Part shown: piece by piece, positions 17,388 to 26,388 of the stretch
Layout: every line of letters begins with the position of its first letter
Numbering within the stretch: the stretch's first letter is position 1
Source: Flavobacteriaceae bacterium
Lineage (GTDB): Bacteria > Bacteroidota > Bacteroidia > Flavobacteriales > Flavobacteriaceae
Assembly: GCA_021648265.1 (NCBI GenBank)
Contig: JAKITD010000007.1
Coordinates: forward strand, 1-64,000
Direction: 5' to 3'
DNA length: 64,000 nt
Made by a program: the position numbers and the translations under genes
Notes under the pieces: generated by a model
Seen by the model: only the letters and a program-made list of their open reading frames with translations
Told to the model about the DNA's origin: nothing
Databases searched by the model: none

Positions 17388-18734
17388 ATGAGAAAAATTT
17401 TACTGAGTTTAGGAGCGTTTTCAATTTTATTCTTGCATTCAAACTTCTCTTTTGCTCAAGTCGATACCAGAATTTATGAAATAATTGCTGCTGTTTCTGC
17501 AGATAGAATAGAATCGGACATCACCAAAATTGTAAATTTCGGAACACGCCACACTTTAAGTGATACGGTTTCAGAAACTCGTGGGATTGGTGCTGCTAGA
17601 CGTTGGATTAAATCTGAATTTGACAAAACCTCCAACAATTGCAATGATTGTTTGGACGTATTTTTTCAGAAAAACTTGGTAAAACAAGGAGAAAACGATA
17701 GGATTACCAAAGATGTTTGGGTAGTAAATGTGGTGGCAATTCAACGTGGAACCAAATATCCAAATCGTTTTATAATAATGAGTGGCGATATAGATTCTCG
17801 AGTGAGTGATCCAAATAATTACACTTCAGATTCTCCAGGAGCTAATGATAATGCTACAGGAATGGCAGGAACAATGGAAGCCGCCAGAGTGTTGTCTAAT
17901 TATAAATTTGAAAACAGCATCATTTATTTAGGCTTAAGTGGTGAAGAACAAGGCTTGTTTGGCGGAAAAGGATTTGCACAGTATGCTAAAGATCAAGGTT
18001 GGAAAATCATCGGAATTTTAAACAACGATATGATTGGAAATATTACAGGAGTTGATGGAGTAATCAGCAACCGTGATTTTAGAATATTTAGCGAACCTGT
18101 CCCTCCTACCGAAACAGAAAAGCAACGAAAATCAAGACGTTTTTATGGTGGTGAAGTCGATGGAATATCTCGTCAGTTGGCACGTTATGTTTATAAAATC
18201 ACAAAAACTTATATGCCAGAAATGAATCCGATGTTGATTTATAGATTGGATCGTTTTGGTCGTGGTGGTCATCATCGTCCGTTTAACGATGCAGGGTTTA
18301 CAGGAATTCGAATCATGGAAGCCCACGAAAATTACACCCAACAACATCAAGATATTCGTACAGAAAACGGAATTAATTACGGCGATAAACTAGAATATGT
18401 AAACTTTGAATATGCTGCAAAACTTACTGTAGTCAATGCCATTACAATGGCAAGTTTGGCTTGGGCTCCACCATCGCCAAAAACAGTAGGAATTGGAGGA
18501 ATTGTAGAACCTTCAGCTAGATTACAATGGGATAAGATTGACGGAGCTAAAGGTTATAAAATTTATTGGCGAGACACCACATCTTCTACTTGGGATCACA
18601 GTCGTTATGTGGGTGATGTAACAGAGTTTACTTTAGAAGGAATCGTAATCGATAATTTCTTCTTTGGAGTTGCATCTGTAAATGAAAATGGACACGAAAG
18701 TGTGGTTGTTTTTCCTAATAAAATAATTCGTTAA
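17388..18734 (+). CDS. exported M28 family zinc aminopeptidase
   Basis: The 448-aa protein has a signal peptide (MRKILLSLGAFSILFLHSNFSFAQ) and the M28 di-zinc fold. The expected first histidine-equivalent region is MSGDIDSRVSD, where Asp replaces the usual His in the H-x-D pattern. The bridging aspartate is in SPGANDNATG, catalytic Glu-Glu in LSGEEQGLFGG, a further ligand in NNDMIGN, and the last His in GGHHRPFNDAGF. A C-terminal fibronectin-III-like domain starts about residue 360. The altered first motif could reduce activity or be a family variant. It lies between the PD40 propeller and the M1 peptidase genes. Confidence 0.87.
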   Translation: MRKILLSLGAFSILFLHSNFSFAQVDTRIYEIIAAVSADRIESDITKIVNFGTRHTLSDTVSETRGIGAARRWIKSEFDKTSNNCNDCLDVFFQKNLVKQGENDRITKDVWVVNVVAIQRGTKYPNRFIIMSGDIDSRVSDPNNYTSDSPGANDNATGMAGTMEAARVLSNYKFENSIIYLGLSGEEQGLFGGKGFAQYAKDQGWKIIGILNNDMIGNITGVDGVISNRDFRIFSEPVPPTETEKQRKSRRFYGGEVDGISRQLARYVYKITKTYMPEMNPMLIYRLDRFGRGGHHRPFNDAGFTGIRIMEAHENYTQQHQDIRTENGINYGDKLEYVNFEYAAKLTVVNAITMASLAWAPPSPKTVGIGGIVEPSARLQWDKIDGAKGYKIYWRDTTSSTWDHSRYVGDVTEFTLEGIVIDNFFFGVASVNENGHESVVVFPNKIIR

Positions 18735-18776
18735 TGTTAAATTCCAAATTATAAAAAACAAATTCCAAAAGGTTTT

Positions 18777-20396
18777 ATGAAACATTTTATTTTAATAATA
18801 GTATTTATTATTTCGTTTTCAGCTTTTAGTCAAACTTTCACACGCCAAGATACTTTACGAGGCAGCATCACTCCCGAACGTGCTTGGTGGGATTTACAAC
18901 ATTATAATTTACAAGTAGAAGTAAAACCCGATGCAAAATTTATTTCAGGAAGCAATACCATTCGTTATAAAGTTTTAAACGAAAAGCAACGAATGCAAAT
19001 CGATTTACAGCCTCCTATGAAGATTAATAAAATTCTTCAAAATGGAAAAGATTTAAAATTTACTTCGGAAGGAAATGCGCATTTTATTCAGCTTCAACAA
19101 AAACAAAAAACAGAAAGCGTAAACGAACTTACTATTTACTTTTCAGGGCATCCAAAAACTGCCGTAAGAGCTCCTTGGGATGGCGGATTTTCTTGGGATA
19201 GAGATAGTAATGGAATGCACTTTATAGCCACTTCCAATCAAGGAATTGGCTCCAGTATTTGGTGGCCAAATAAAGATCATCCTTATGACGAACCTGATAA
19301 TGGCGTGGATATTTCAATAAAAGTTCCAAAAGAATTTATGGCAGTTTCCAACGGAAGACTTCAAAAAACAGATGAAGATTTAACCACTAAAACCTATCAT
19401 TGGAAAGTAATTAATCCAATAAATAATTACAGTGTAAATGTCAATATTGGCGATTATGTTCATTTTGGTGAAACCTACAAAGGTGAAAATGGCAACTTAG
19501 ATATGGATTATTATGTGCTTCGAGAGAATCTTTCCAAAGCTAAAAAACAATTCAAACAAGCTCCAAAAATGATGGAAGCTTTTGAATATTGGTTTGGTCC
19601 CTACCCTTTTTACGAAGATAGTTTTAAATTGGTTGAAGTTCCTTATTTAGGTATGGAGCATCAAAGCAGTGTTACTTATGGAAATAAATATAAAAACGGA
19701 TACTTAGGTGGCGATTTATCAAGGACAGGTTGGGGATTAAAATTCGATTTTATTATTATTCACGAATCGGGACACGAATGGTTTGCTAATAACATTACCA
19801 ATAAGGATGTTGCCGATATGTGGATTCACGAGGGGTTTACAGCCTATTCTGAGAATTTATATTTGGATTATCACTTCGGAAAAAAGGCAGCTTCCGAATA
19901 TGTAATTGGCACCAGAATGATGGTACAAAACAATCGCCCAATTATAGGAACTTATAATGTAAACAGCGAAGGAAGTGGCGATATGTATTATAAAAGTGCC
20001 AATATATTACACACACTTCGTCAGCTAATTGAAGATGATGAAAAATGGCGAGAAATTTTGCGTGGTTTGAACAAAGAATTTTACCATCAAACTATTAATA
20101 GTAAACAATTGGAAGATTATATCTCAGAAAAATCTGGAATTGATCTAAGCGAATTTTGGAATCAATATCTACGTACTACAGATATTCCAAAAGTAGTTTA
20201 TAAAATAAACGGAAAAGAACTAAAATTCAAATACAATAATAGTATTGAAGGCTTTGATATGCCAGTAATTATTATCATTAACGGAAAAGAGGAATGGATT
20301 TTCCCTACTGCTGATTGGAAAACAAAACAGTTTCCTAAAGAAATTGAAAGTATAAAAATCAAAGAAGATTTTTATGTAGAAACTAAGAAACTATAA
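18777..20396 (+). CDS. exported M1 family metallopeptidase
   Basis: A zinc aminopeptidase of 539 aa with a signal peptide (MKHFILIIVFIISFSAFSQ). It has an N-terminal beta-saddle domain, the exopeptidase motif GMEHQSSVTYG (variant of GAMEN), and the zinc site HESGHEW...WIHEGFTAYSE (HExxH-18-E). It lacks the long C-terminal ERAP-like domain of PepN, as expected for this shorter class. The stop codon overlaps the next ATG by one base (TAATG), showing translational coupling to a membrane protein. Confidence 0.93.
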   Translation: MKHFILIIVFIISFSAFSQTFTRQDTLRGSITPERAWWDLQHYNLQVEVKPDAKFISGSNTIRYKVLNEKQRMQIDLQPPMKINKILQNGKDLKFTSEGNAHFIQLQQKQKTESVNELTIYFSGHPKTAVRAPWDGGFSWDRDSNGMHFIATSNQGIGSSIWWPNKDHPYDEPDNGVDISIKVPKEFMAVSNGRLQKTDEDLTTKTYHWKVINPINNYSVNVNIGDYVHFGETYKGENGNLDMDYYVLRENLSKAKKQFKQAPKMMEAFEYWFGPYPFYEDSFKLVEVPYLGMEHQSSVTYGNKYKNGYLGGDLSRTGWGLKFDFIIIHESGHEWFANNITNKDVADMWIHEGFTAYSENLYLDYHFGKKAASEYVIGTRMMVQNNRPIIGTYNVNSEGSGDMYYKSANILHTLRQLIEDDEKWREILRGLNKEFYHQTINSKQLEDYISEKSGIDLSEFWNQYLRTTDIPKVVYKINGKELKFKYNNSIEGFDMPVIIIINGKEEWIFPTADWKTKQFPKEIESIKIKEDFYVETKKL

Positions 20397-20707
20397 TGCC
20401 AATAAGAGCCTACATACAATTTTACAAAGGTGTGATTTTATATATTTTAATCTTCACATTTATTTGTATGCTTCTTTTCGGTATTGCAGCAGCATTCTTG
20501 ATTTTTACCACCCTTGGAATATTTGTTGGCTTTCTTGTATTTGAATTATTAAAGAAAGAAGAATACTATTTCTATTATAATTTAGGAATCACCAAATGGA
20601 AATTATTTAAAGTTGTATTTCTTATTAATTTAGTTATTGGCACACCCATCGTATTAATCCTTTTATTAATAACATCTTACTTTATTGGCAACACTTCAAT
20701 TATATAA
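20396..20707 (+). CDS. 103-aa membrane protein paired with an ABC ATPase
   Basis: Three predicted transmembrane segments (about residues 10-33, 34-50 and 70-98) are separated by a charged loop (LLKKEEYYFYYNLGITKWKL). The sequence shows no known permease signature. It overlaps the M1 gene by one base upstream and the ABC ATPase by 23 bases downstream, so it is likely translated with both. Probably a minimal membrane partner of the ATPase; this is inferred from position. Confidence 0.65.
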   Translation: MPIRAYIQFYKGVILYILIFTFICMLLFGIAAAFLIFTTLGIFVGFLVFELLKKEEYYFYYNLGITKWKLFKVVFLINLVIGTPIVLILLLITSYFIGNTSII

Positions 20708-21362
20708 AGCGAAGAAATCTTTTGGAAAAAAGGAAGTTTTAAAAGAAGTGTCTTTTAAAGTTGAAACAGGGAAAATTTTAGGGATTTTCGGAAGAAACGG
20801 CTGTGGAAAATCTACCCTTTTAAAAATGGTTTTCGGGACTTTAAAAGCCTCAGAAATTGAATTGCATTTAAATGGTATTTATATGAATCCTCTTAATTTA
20901 ATTCCTAAAAAAAAGATTGCCTACTTACCTCAACATTCCTTTTTACCTATAAATGACAAGGTTCGGGACATTATTCCTATATACTTCCCTACTCAAGAAA
21001 AACAAGACCGTATTTTTTATGATCCACAAATTGCAGTAATTAGTTCAAAAAAAGTAAGTGAATTATCTATTGGTCAGTTACGTTATTTTCAGGTTTTGTT
21101 AATTGGAAATTTGGATCGAGAGTTTCTACTTTTCGATGAACCATTTTCTATGATTGATCCTTTGTATAAAGTAAAAATTAGTGAGTTATTATTTCAACTT
21201 CAACAACACAAAGGTATTATTATCACAGATCATTATTATGAAGATGTACTTAATATTACTACCAAAAACATTATTTTAAAAGACGGAATAAGTCATTCTA
21301 TTTCTTCAAAAGAAGATTTAGAATCAATGAATTACTTATCCAAAAACTCTGAAATCACTTAA
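20685..21362 (+). CDS. ABC transporter ATP-binding protein
   Basis: A single-nucleotide-binding-domain ATPase of 225 aa. Motifs are Walker A GRNGCGKST (near residue 36), Q-loop YLPQHSF, a divergent signature LSIGQ in place of LSGGQ, Walker B FLLFDEP and H-loop ITDHYYED. No in-frame ATG exists before the Walker A region, so the TTG at 20685 is taken as start; it yields the normal first strand (LQLYKAKKSFGKKEVL). It overlaps the 103-aa membrane protein. The transported substrate is unknown. Confidence 0.85.
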   Translation: MATLQLYKAKKSFGKKEVLKEVSFKVETGKILGIFGRNGCGKSTLLKMVFGTLKASEIELHLNGIYMNPLNLIPKKKIAYLPQHSFLPINDKVRDIIPIYFPTQEKQDRIFYDPQIAVISSKKVSELSIGQLRYFQVLLIGNLDREFLLFDEPFSMIDPLYKVKISELLFQLQQHKGIIITDHYYEDVLNITTKNIILKDGISHSISSKEDLESMNYLSKNSEIT

Positions 21363-21408
21363 CCTTTATTCTGTCGTTATACTCACTTTTTATTCAGCTT
21401 AAAAAGGC

Positions 21409-21416
21409 TATATTTG
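21409..21416 (+). promoter_or_regulatory. -7 promoter element of the SulP gene
   Basis: TATATTTG matches TAnnTTTG and lies 21 bases before the ATG. Confidence 0.55.
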
Positions 21417-21437
21417 CCCGCCTAAAAAATAACTTAA

Positions 21438-23051
21438 ATGCAACGATTACTTAAAAATTTCACCTTCAATCCAAAAGACGATATCCTTTCTGGATTAACA
21501 GTTGCCTTAGCTTTAGTTCCTGAAGCAGTTGCCTTTGCATTTGTAGCAGGAATTGATCCCTTAGTTGGATTGTACGGAGCATTTATGATGGGAATTGTTA
21601 CCGCAATTTTTGGCGGTCGTCCTGGTATGATTTCGGGAGCAACGGGTGCGATGGCTGTGGTTATGGTGCATTTAATTCAAAAAGGAAATGAAGTTGGGAT
21701 AGCTTTAGAAATTCCTATCGAAAACTTAGGGCTTCAATGGTTGTTTATCACCTTGCTTTTTGTAGGAGTGATTCAGGTTTCAGCAGGTGTTTTACGATTG
21801 GGTAAATTTGTTCGTTTGATTCCGCATTCGGTAATGATGGGATTTGTAAACGGATTGGCAATCGTTATTTTCCTTTCGCAATTAGGTCTTTTTAAAGAAA
21901 AAAATAACGGAGAAATGCAATGGATGCAAGGATCTAACTTATGGATTATGCTTGGCTTTGTTGGATTGGCAATGGCGATTATGTATTTACTTCCGAAGGT
22001 TACCAAAAAAGTACCAGCAGCATTAGTAGCGATTATCGTAGTAGCTGCCATTACCATCTTTGGTAATGTAGGTGTAAGTACGGTTGGGTCATTTATTGCC
22101 GATGGTGGTGGTGAAGGATTGCAAGGAAGCTTACCAACTTTTCAAGCGCAAATATTTGGATTGTTTGATACACTAGCAGGAAATTGGGGATTGATACTTT
22201 CAACAGCTGTTTTACTTGCAGCAGTAGGTTTAATCGAATCTTTAATGACCTTAAATTTAATAGATGATATGACCGAAACACGTGGTTCTGGAAACCGCGA
22301 ATGTGTTGCTCAAGGAGGTGCAAATATCTTAAACGGATTGTTTGGCGGAATGGGCGGTTGTGCAATGATTGGACAATCGATTATCAATGTAAATTCTGGT
22401 GGTCGTGGAAGGCTTTCAGGTATTGTGGCAGCAATGGCATTGTTAGGTTTTGTTCTTTTTGGTGCTCCTTTAATTGAACAAATTCCAATTGCAGCTTTAG
22501 TTGGTGTAATGTTTATGGTGGTAATTGGAACTTTTGCTTGGAGTAGTTTTCGTATTCTTCATAAAATCCCAATGGCAGATGCTATTGTATTAATTACAGT
22601 TTCTGCTATAACCGTTTGGCAAGATTTAGCAGTTGCCGTTATTGTGGGGGTTATTATGTCTGCCTTGGTTTTTTCTTGGCAAAATGCAACGATGATTCGT
22701 GCTCGTAAACGTATCAAAGAAAACGGAACCAAAGTATATGAAATCTGGGGACCTTTATTTTTCGGATCTTCACAATCGTTCAATTCTAAATTCGATTTTA
22801 AAGAAGATCCCGATACTATTGAAATAGATTTTATTGAATCTAAAGTTGGTGATCATTCTGGTATTGAAGCATTGCAAAACGTTACCAATAAATATTTAGC
22901 ACTAGGAAAAAATGTAAAATTAACACATTTAAGTCCTGAATGTCAATTAATTCTGAAGAAAGCAAACCCTGAATTTGCTTCAATTATTGAAACATCTATC
23001 GAAGACCCTCGGTACCACGTAGTAACCGATTTGTTGGATGCAGATGTTTAA
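21438..23051 (+). CDS. SulP family inorganic anion transporter
   Basis: The 537-aa protein combines a membrane transport domain (about residues 10-410) with a short C-terminal STAS domain (about 430-530). Membrane signatures are the amino-terminal LVPEAVAFAFVAGIDPLVGLYGAF and the GGRPGMISGATGAMAVV core. Members move sulfate, bicarbonate or other anions with H+ or Na+. Substrate cannot be fixed from sequence. It is monocistronic with its own promoter; a TauE/SafE-type exporter gene lies 600 bases downstream. Confidence 0.93.
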   Translation: MQRLLKNFTFNPKDDILSGLTVALALVPEAVAFAFVAGIDPLVGLYGAFMMGIVTAIFGGRPGMISGATGAMAVVMVHLIQKGNEVGIALEIPIENLGLQWLFITLLFVGVIQVSAGVLRLGKFVRLIPHSVMMGFVNGLAIVIFLSQLGLFKEKNNGEMQWMQGSNLWIMLGFVGLAMAIMYLLPKVTKKVPAALVAIIVVAAITIFGNVGVSTVGSFIADGGGEGLQGSLPTFQAQIFGLFDTLAGNWGLILSTAVLLAAVGLIESLMTLNLIDDMTETRGSGNRECVAQGGANILNGLFGGMGGCAMIGQSIINVNSGGRGRLSGIVAAMALLGFVLFGAPLIEQIPIAALVGVMFMVVIGTFAWSSFRILHKIPMADAIVLITVSAITVWQDLAVAVIVGVIMSALVFSWQNATMIRARKRIKENGTKVYEIWGPLFFGSSQSFNSKFDFKEDPDTIEIDFIESKVGDHSGIEALQNVTNKYLALGKNVKLTHLSPECQLILKKANPEFASIIETSIEDPRYHVVTDLLDADV

Positions 23052-23119
23052 TTATCAATAAAGTTTTCATTACTCATATTCTTTTTGTAATTTTATTTCT
23101 TAACTAAATAAATAATATT

Positions 23120-23497
23120 ATGGTAAGAGCAAAATATCAAAACGTACTAGATTTAGGTGAAAAACTAAACATTCAAAATGGAGACGTTAAAGAAGAAAAC
23201 GGTCAACTTAAAGTTTGGGGAACCGCTAAAACACAATACGAAAAAAATCTTATTTGGGATGAAATAAAAAAATCTGGAGGAGATAATCCAACAGATATTA
23301 TGGCAGATATAAAAATTGAAGATAATTCCGTATTTGCATATCATACTGTAGAAAGTGGTGATACACTTGGTAAAATTGCAAAGCATTATTACGGAAATGC
23401 AATGAAATATCCAACAATTTTTGAAGCCAATAGAAATATATTGAAAAACCCAGATGTTATTCATCCCGGTCAAGAACTCAATATTCCAAATCTATAA
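23120..23497 (+). CDS. LysM domain protein with BON-like N-terminus
   Basis: A 125-aa protein without a signal peptide. The first 65 residues resemble a BON-type domain (VKEENGQLKVWGTAKTQYEK). The last 50 form a LysM module (YHTVESGDTLGKIAKHYYG ... ANRNILKNPDVIHPGQELNIP) that binds N-acetylglucosamine polymers such as peptidoglycan. The layout is that of the YgaU/Kbp small LysM proteins; E. coli Kbp binds K+. Whether this one does so is unknown. Confidence 0.88.
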   Translation: MVRAKYQNVLDLGEKLNIQNGDVKEENGQLKVWGTAKTQYEKNLIWDEIKKSGGDNPTDIMADIKIEDNSVFAYHTVESGDTLGKIAKHYYGNAMKYPTIFEANRNILKNPDVIHPGQELNIPNL

Positions 23498-23515
23498 ATA
23501 ATCATATCATTTATT

Positions 23516-23648
23516 AAGAGGCTGTCTAAAAAGTAGATTTTACGTCAGTTTGAGTGCAGTCGAAAACTATATCTCACAAAACCAAGAACCTTTCGACTAC
23601 GCTCAAGAAAACAGATAAGTAGAATTTTTACTTTTCAGACAGCCTCTT
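23516..23648. repeat. 133-bp inverted-repeat element (REP/MITE-like)
   Basis: The ends form a perfect 12-bp inverted repeat (AAGAGGCTGTCT / AGACAGCCTCTT), extended by AAAAGTA / TACTTTT with mismatches. The interior holds a second, offset pair, GAGTGCAGTCGAAA and TTTCGACTACGCTC. A T-run follows the right end, so it may also end transcription. No clear target-site duplication is seen. No coding sequence is present inside. Confidence 0.65.
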
Positions 23649-23660
23649 TTTATTTTATCA

Positions 23661-24425
23661 ATGTTCCAAATTCTTGAAAATATAAATTCTTTATATCTAG
23701 CAGTTATATTTTTGGCAGGATTAATCTCCTTTTCTATTTCAACGATAAGTGGTGGCGGTGGAGCCTTGATGCTAATTCCTTTTTTAAATTTTATAGTCGG
23801 AACTACAAAAACTGCTCCGATAATAAATTTAGGAGCGTTTATTAGTCGCCCTTCACGAATCATTATTTTCTGGAAAAATATCGTTTGGAAAGTATTTTGG
23901 TATTATGTCCCTTCAGCGATGTTGGGAGCTGTCATTGCTGCCTATTTTTTTTCTTCTTTTAAAATTGCTTGGCTTCAGGTTATTGTTGCTTTATTTTTAA
24001 TAAGTACTTTTTTTCAATATCGCTTCGGAAAAAAAGAACGTTCTTTTTCTGTGCAACTTTGGTATTTTATTCCTTTAGGGTTTTTAGTTTCAATTGTTGG
24101 AACTTTTACTGGCGGAATGGGTCCTGTTTTAAATCCGTTTTACCTCAACGCTGGAATTACAAAAGAAGAATTAATCGGCACCAAAGCAGCCAATTCTTTC
24201 TTCCTTGGAATTGCCCAAATAAGTAGTTATACGTTCTTCGGATTACTAACTACCGAACTTTGGATCTACGGAATCACACTCGGAATTGGTGCTACCATCG
24301 GAAACCTAATTGGTAAAAAACTACTTTCAAAAATAAAGAATAGCACGTTTAGAAAGCTTGTTATAATTATTATGGTGATTAGCGGAATTTTGCTTTTGAT
24401 AAGAGCTGTTTCAAGTATAGTCTGA
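23661..24425 (+). CDS. TSUP/TauE-SafE family membrane transporter
   Basis: The 254-aa protein has about eight helices in two similar halves. Each half carries the family glycine motif: FSISTISGGGGALMLIPFL in the first and SIVGTFTGGMGPVLNPF in the second. TSUP proteins export sulfite, sulfoacetate or related small anions. The ATG lies 12 bases past the 133-bp repeat element, leaving little room for a separate promoter, so the element may contribute one. It is the last ordinary gene before the cassette-like region. Confidence 0.88.
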   Translation: MFQILENINSLYLAVIFLAGLISFSISTISGGGGALMLIPFLNFIVGTTKTAPIINLGAFISRPSRIIIFWKNIVWKVFWYYVPSAMLGAVIAAYFFSSFKIAWLQVIVALFLISTFFQYRFGKKERSFSVQLWYFIPLGFLVSIVGTFTGGMGPVLNPFYLNAGITKEELIGTKAANSFFLGIAQISSYTFFGLLTTELWIYGITLGIGATIGNLIGKKLLSKIKNSTFRKLVIIIMVISGILLLIRAVSSIV

Positions 24426-24450
24426 GTTATTAATGTTAGATTTAATGTCT

Positions 24451-24493
24451 GGTCGAGCGTGGTTATTGAGCCTGTCGAAATGCAGTCGAGACC
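24451..24493. repeat. REP-like element, GGTCGAG...CAGTCGAGACC
   Basis: The short palindromic element contains GAGCCTGTCGAAATGCAGTC and shares its CAGTCGA core with the interior of the 23516-23648 element. Apart from this, the stretch 24426-24709 shows no credible gene or RNA. Confidence 0.5.
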
Positions 24494-24709
24494 TACTAAT
24501 TATGTTAAATTTTCGTTAGGCTAAAAAAGCTTCAGAGAGCAAAGAAAAAACCTGTAAGGTCTATAACTTCTTCAATTATTTTTTTACTTTTTTAAAGTCA
24601 TAAAACTCAATCATTCATCAAACCAATCTTTTTTACCCGCTCTAAAGGGAAGATTGATTTAAAAAATATTAATCTAGTACATAGTTTTCCTGTATTGGAA
24701 GAACTTTAG

Positions 24710-24769
24710 CAACATTAAATATATGGTTTCGTATTTGTTTTTCTCAAATATGAACTATATATAGTGTTG
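24710..24769 (-). repeat. cassette-boundary palindrome A (60 bp)
   Basis: An imperfect inverted repeat is bounded by CAAC and GTTG. The arms contain CAACATTAAATATATGG and CCAT-like CTATATATAGTGTTG around a T5 loop with flanking CAAATA/GTATTTG. It begins 10 bases past the stop codon of the adjacent minus-strand gene. Same end motifs as palindromes B, C and D. Confidence 0.55.
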
Positions 24770-24779
24770 GTGGTAGTTT

Positions 24780-25355
24780 TTATTTTCCTTTGAAGTAATT
24801 ATATGCTGTTGAGCCAGATAATCCACTATAACTTGTTAGTCCATCTTCTAATAGTCGATATTCTAAATTATTTAAGTCATTTTCTAACGTAGTTTTTTTA
24901 TCACTATCTGTTTCATTACTAATTTGTGTTTTTAACTTCTTGTGATATGCTATTTTAGAACCATCGACTTTATCGTAATAATCCTTCCAATAATCCATTA
25001 AATTTAATAACCCATCAATAGTATCCTTATCATTATCTGTTAATATCTGTTTTCGTAATATTGAGTTAATTCTATCATTCAATATTCTAACCGTGTGTTC
25101 TGCTTTATTCGATAAATTTCTATATTCAGTCTGTTCTTTGAAAATATTAGAAAAATGATTAACACCAATTCCAATACCAAATGCTGATAAAAACATTATT
25201 ATTGGTTTAAAGGGTTTAAAAATTTCTGAATCAATAATAAACAACATTACTAAACCAAAAATTATTGGTAATATAACCATTGGGTCAATCACTGTATTTA
25301 ACACTTTCAACCACCGTTCCTTTGGAGTTCCAATATTTTTCTTCATATGTTTCAT
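24780..25355 (-). CDS. hypothetical membrane-anchored coiled-coil protein
   Basis: The 191-aa protein has two hydrophobic segments (about residues 25-43 and 50-70). A long helical, charged region follows (EQTEYRNLSNKAEHTVRILN through LKTQISNETDSDKKTTLEND) and probably forms coiled coils. No catalytic motif or family is recognised. The first codons allow a start at residue 1 or 4 (MKHMKKN). It is the last of three consecutive minus-strand hypothetical genes separated by palindromes, and lies between palindromes A and B. Confidence 0.65.
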   Translation of the reverse strand: MKHMKKNIGTPKERWLKVLNTVIDPMVILPIIFGLVMLFIIDSEIFKPFKPIIMFLSAFGIGIGVNHFSNIFKEQTEYRNLSNKAEHTVRILNDRINSILRKQILTDNDKDTIDGLLNLMDYWKDYYDKVDGSKIAYHKKLKTQISNETDSDKKTTLENDLNNLEYRLLEDGLTSYSGLSGSTAYNYFKGK

Positions 25356-25399
25356 ATAAATTTTATAATCATCAGATTTGTTTTTTTTTAAATTACCAC

Positions 25400-25580
25400 C
25401 AACGTTAGGCTATGGTTAGTACGGGATTTCGAAGGACTGAACTTTCGATTAAGCACTTAGCCAAATTTACAATTTTTTCTTTAAAATAGACACGCAAAAT
25501 TGTAAATTTTGCGGACTTTGTTCAAAGTACTTCACTTTGGGTTAAGCACCAAAACCCGTATTAACTATAGCCATTGTTGT
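25400..25580 (-). repeat. cassette-boundary palindrome B (181 bp)
   Basis: The outer arms pair with few mismatches. The left arm is CAACGTTAGGCTATGGTTAG followed by TACGGG; the right arm, reverse-complemented, is ACAACAATGGCTATAGTTAA followed by TACGGG. An inner pair AAATTTACAATTTT / AAAATTGTAAATTT is exact. It shares the string CGATTAAGCA and an adjacent TTAGCC with palindrome C. The following 25581-25760 stretch, up to the next gene's stop, shows no convincing gene. Confidence 0.65.
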
Positions 25581-25760
25581 AAACAGTGTTTTATATTTCA
25601 TTAAGCGAGTTTTACTACATTATCGTTAGCATCTTTTTTTGTTCAGATTGGCAGTTTCCGTTTCATATATTCTATTTTAATTTTCACAAACTTGCTTAAA
25701 TTCCACGTTCTGATTTGTTATTCCGTTAGATTTAACGTTTGATTGGATTATTCAGTGTTA

Positions 25761-26138
25761 CTATAAATATTCAATGAGTAAAGAAATAGGAATTAACATT
25801 GGTAAACTAAATGAGAACCAATAACCTAAACTAAACATATTGTTTCTATATTTTTCCGTGTTTTTTGGTTTAATTATTTTTTCTGAAAATGAACCTAAAG
25901 AATAGAATACATTTGCTAACCCTAGCATAATTAAAAAGCCTATTCCTTGAAAAAATAAAGAAAATATAGTTATTTCACCTTCCCAATCTTTTGAACTTTT
26001 TAAGACTACAAATTCAACAATGATTAAATACAAAATGAAAGAAACAATTCCGCTGATTATTATCCCTGTATTATATTTTAGTCTTTTGCTATTCCACCAA
26101 CTATTTCTGATTTCTTTTTCTGTATTCCAAGTTTTCAT
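25761..26138 (-). CDS. hypothetical four-helix membrane protein
   Basis: The start is placed at the internal ATG (26138), giving 125 aa beginning MKTWNTEKEIRNSWWNSKRL. The longer frame to 26276 would run into palindrome C and encode an implausible leader. Hydrophobic segments are near residues 25-45, 58-78, 80-85 and 105-123. No family is recognised. It lies between palindromes B and C on the minus strand, unrelated in sequence to its two cassette neighbours. Confidence 0.65.
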   Translation of the reverse strand: MKTWNTEKEIRNSWWNSKRLKYNTGIIISGIVSFILYLIIVEFVVLKSSKDWEGEITIFSLFFQGIGFLIMLGLANVFYSLGSFSEKIIKPKNTEKYRNNMFSLGYWFSFSLPMLIPISLLIEYL

Positions 26139-26190
26139 TATTTTACATTCATTCTTTTTATACTGAAATTTTTCGTTTTTGACATTGTTT

Positions 26191-26379
26191 ACAACGTTCA
26201 GTATAAGAACAGTAATGGTTAAAAATGCTCTTAGTTTTGAAGTTATAAAATTAGCCAAATTTTTTGAATTTTTCACAATTTAGGAATAAAAAAGTAAAAT
26301 TTGAAAAATTTTGCGAACTTCGAGATACAAAACCAACTTCGATTAAGCAATTAGCCATTATTGTTTTATACACTGTTGT
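26191..26379 (-). repeat. cassette-boundary palindrome C (189 bp)
   Basis: The outer arms are ACAACGTTCAGTATAAGAAC followed by AGTAATGGTTAA, and, reverse-complemented from the right, ACAACAGTGTATAAAACAAT followed by AATGGCTAA. The interior shares TTAGCCAAATTT, AAATTTTGCG and CGATTAAGCA with palindrome B, so the two are related copies. Its right end lies 10 bases past the stop of the gene at 26389. Confidence 0.65.
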
Positions 26380-26388
26380 GTGTAGTGT

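Noticed and set aside
24500-24530. GTTAGGC as a canonical integron core site
   Set aside because: The string fits GTTRRRY, but no matching RYYYAAC partner forms a hairpin with it, and it lies outside palindrome A.
26139-26276. 46-residue N-terminal extension of the four-helix cassette protein
   Set aside because: It runs through palindrome C and lacks coding character; the internal ATG at 26138 gives a sensible membrane protein.
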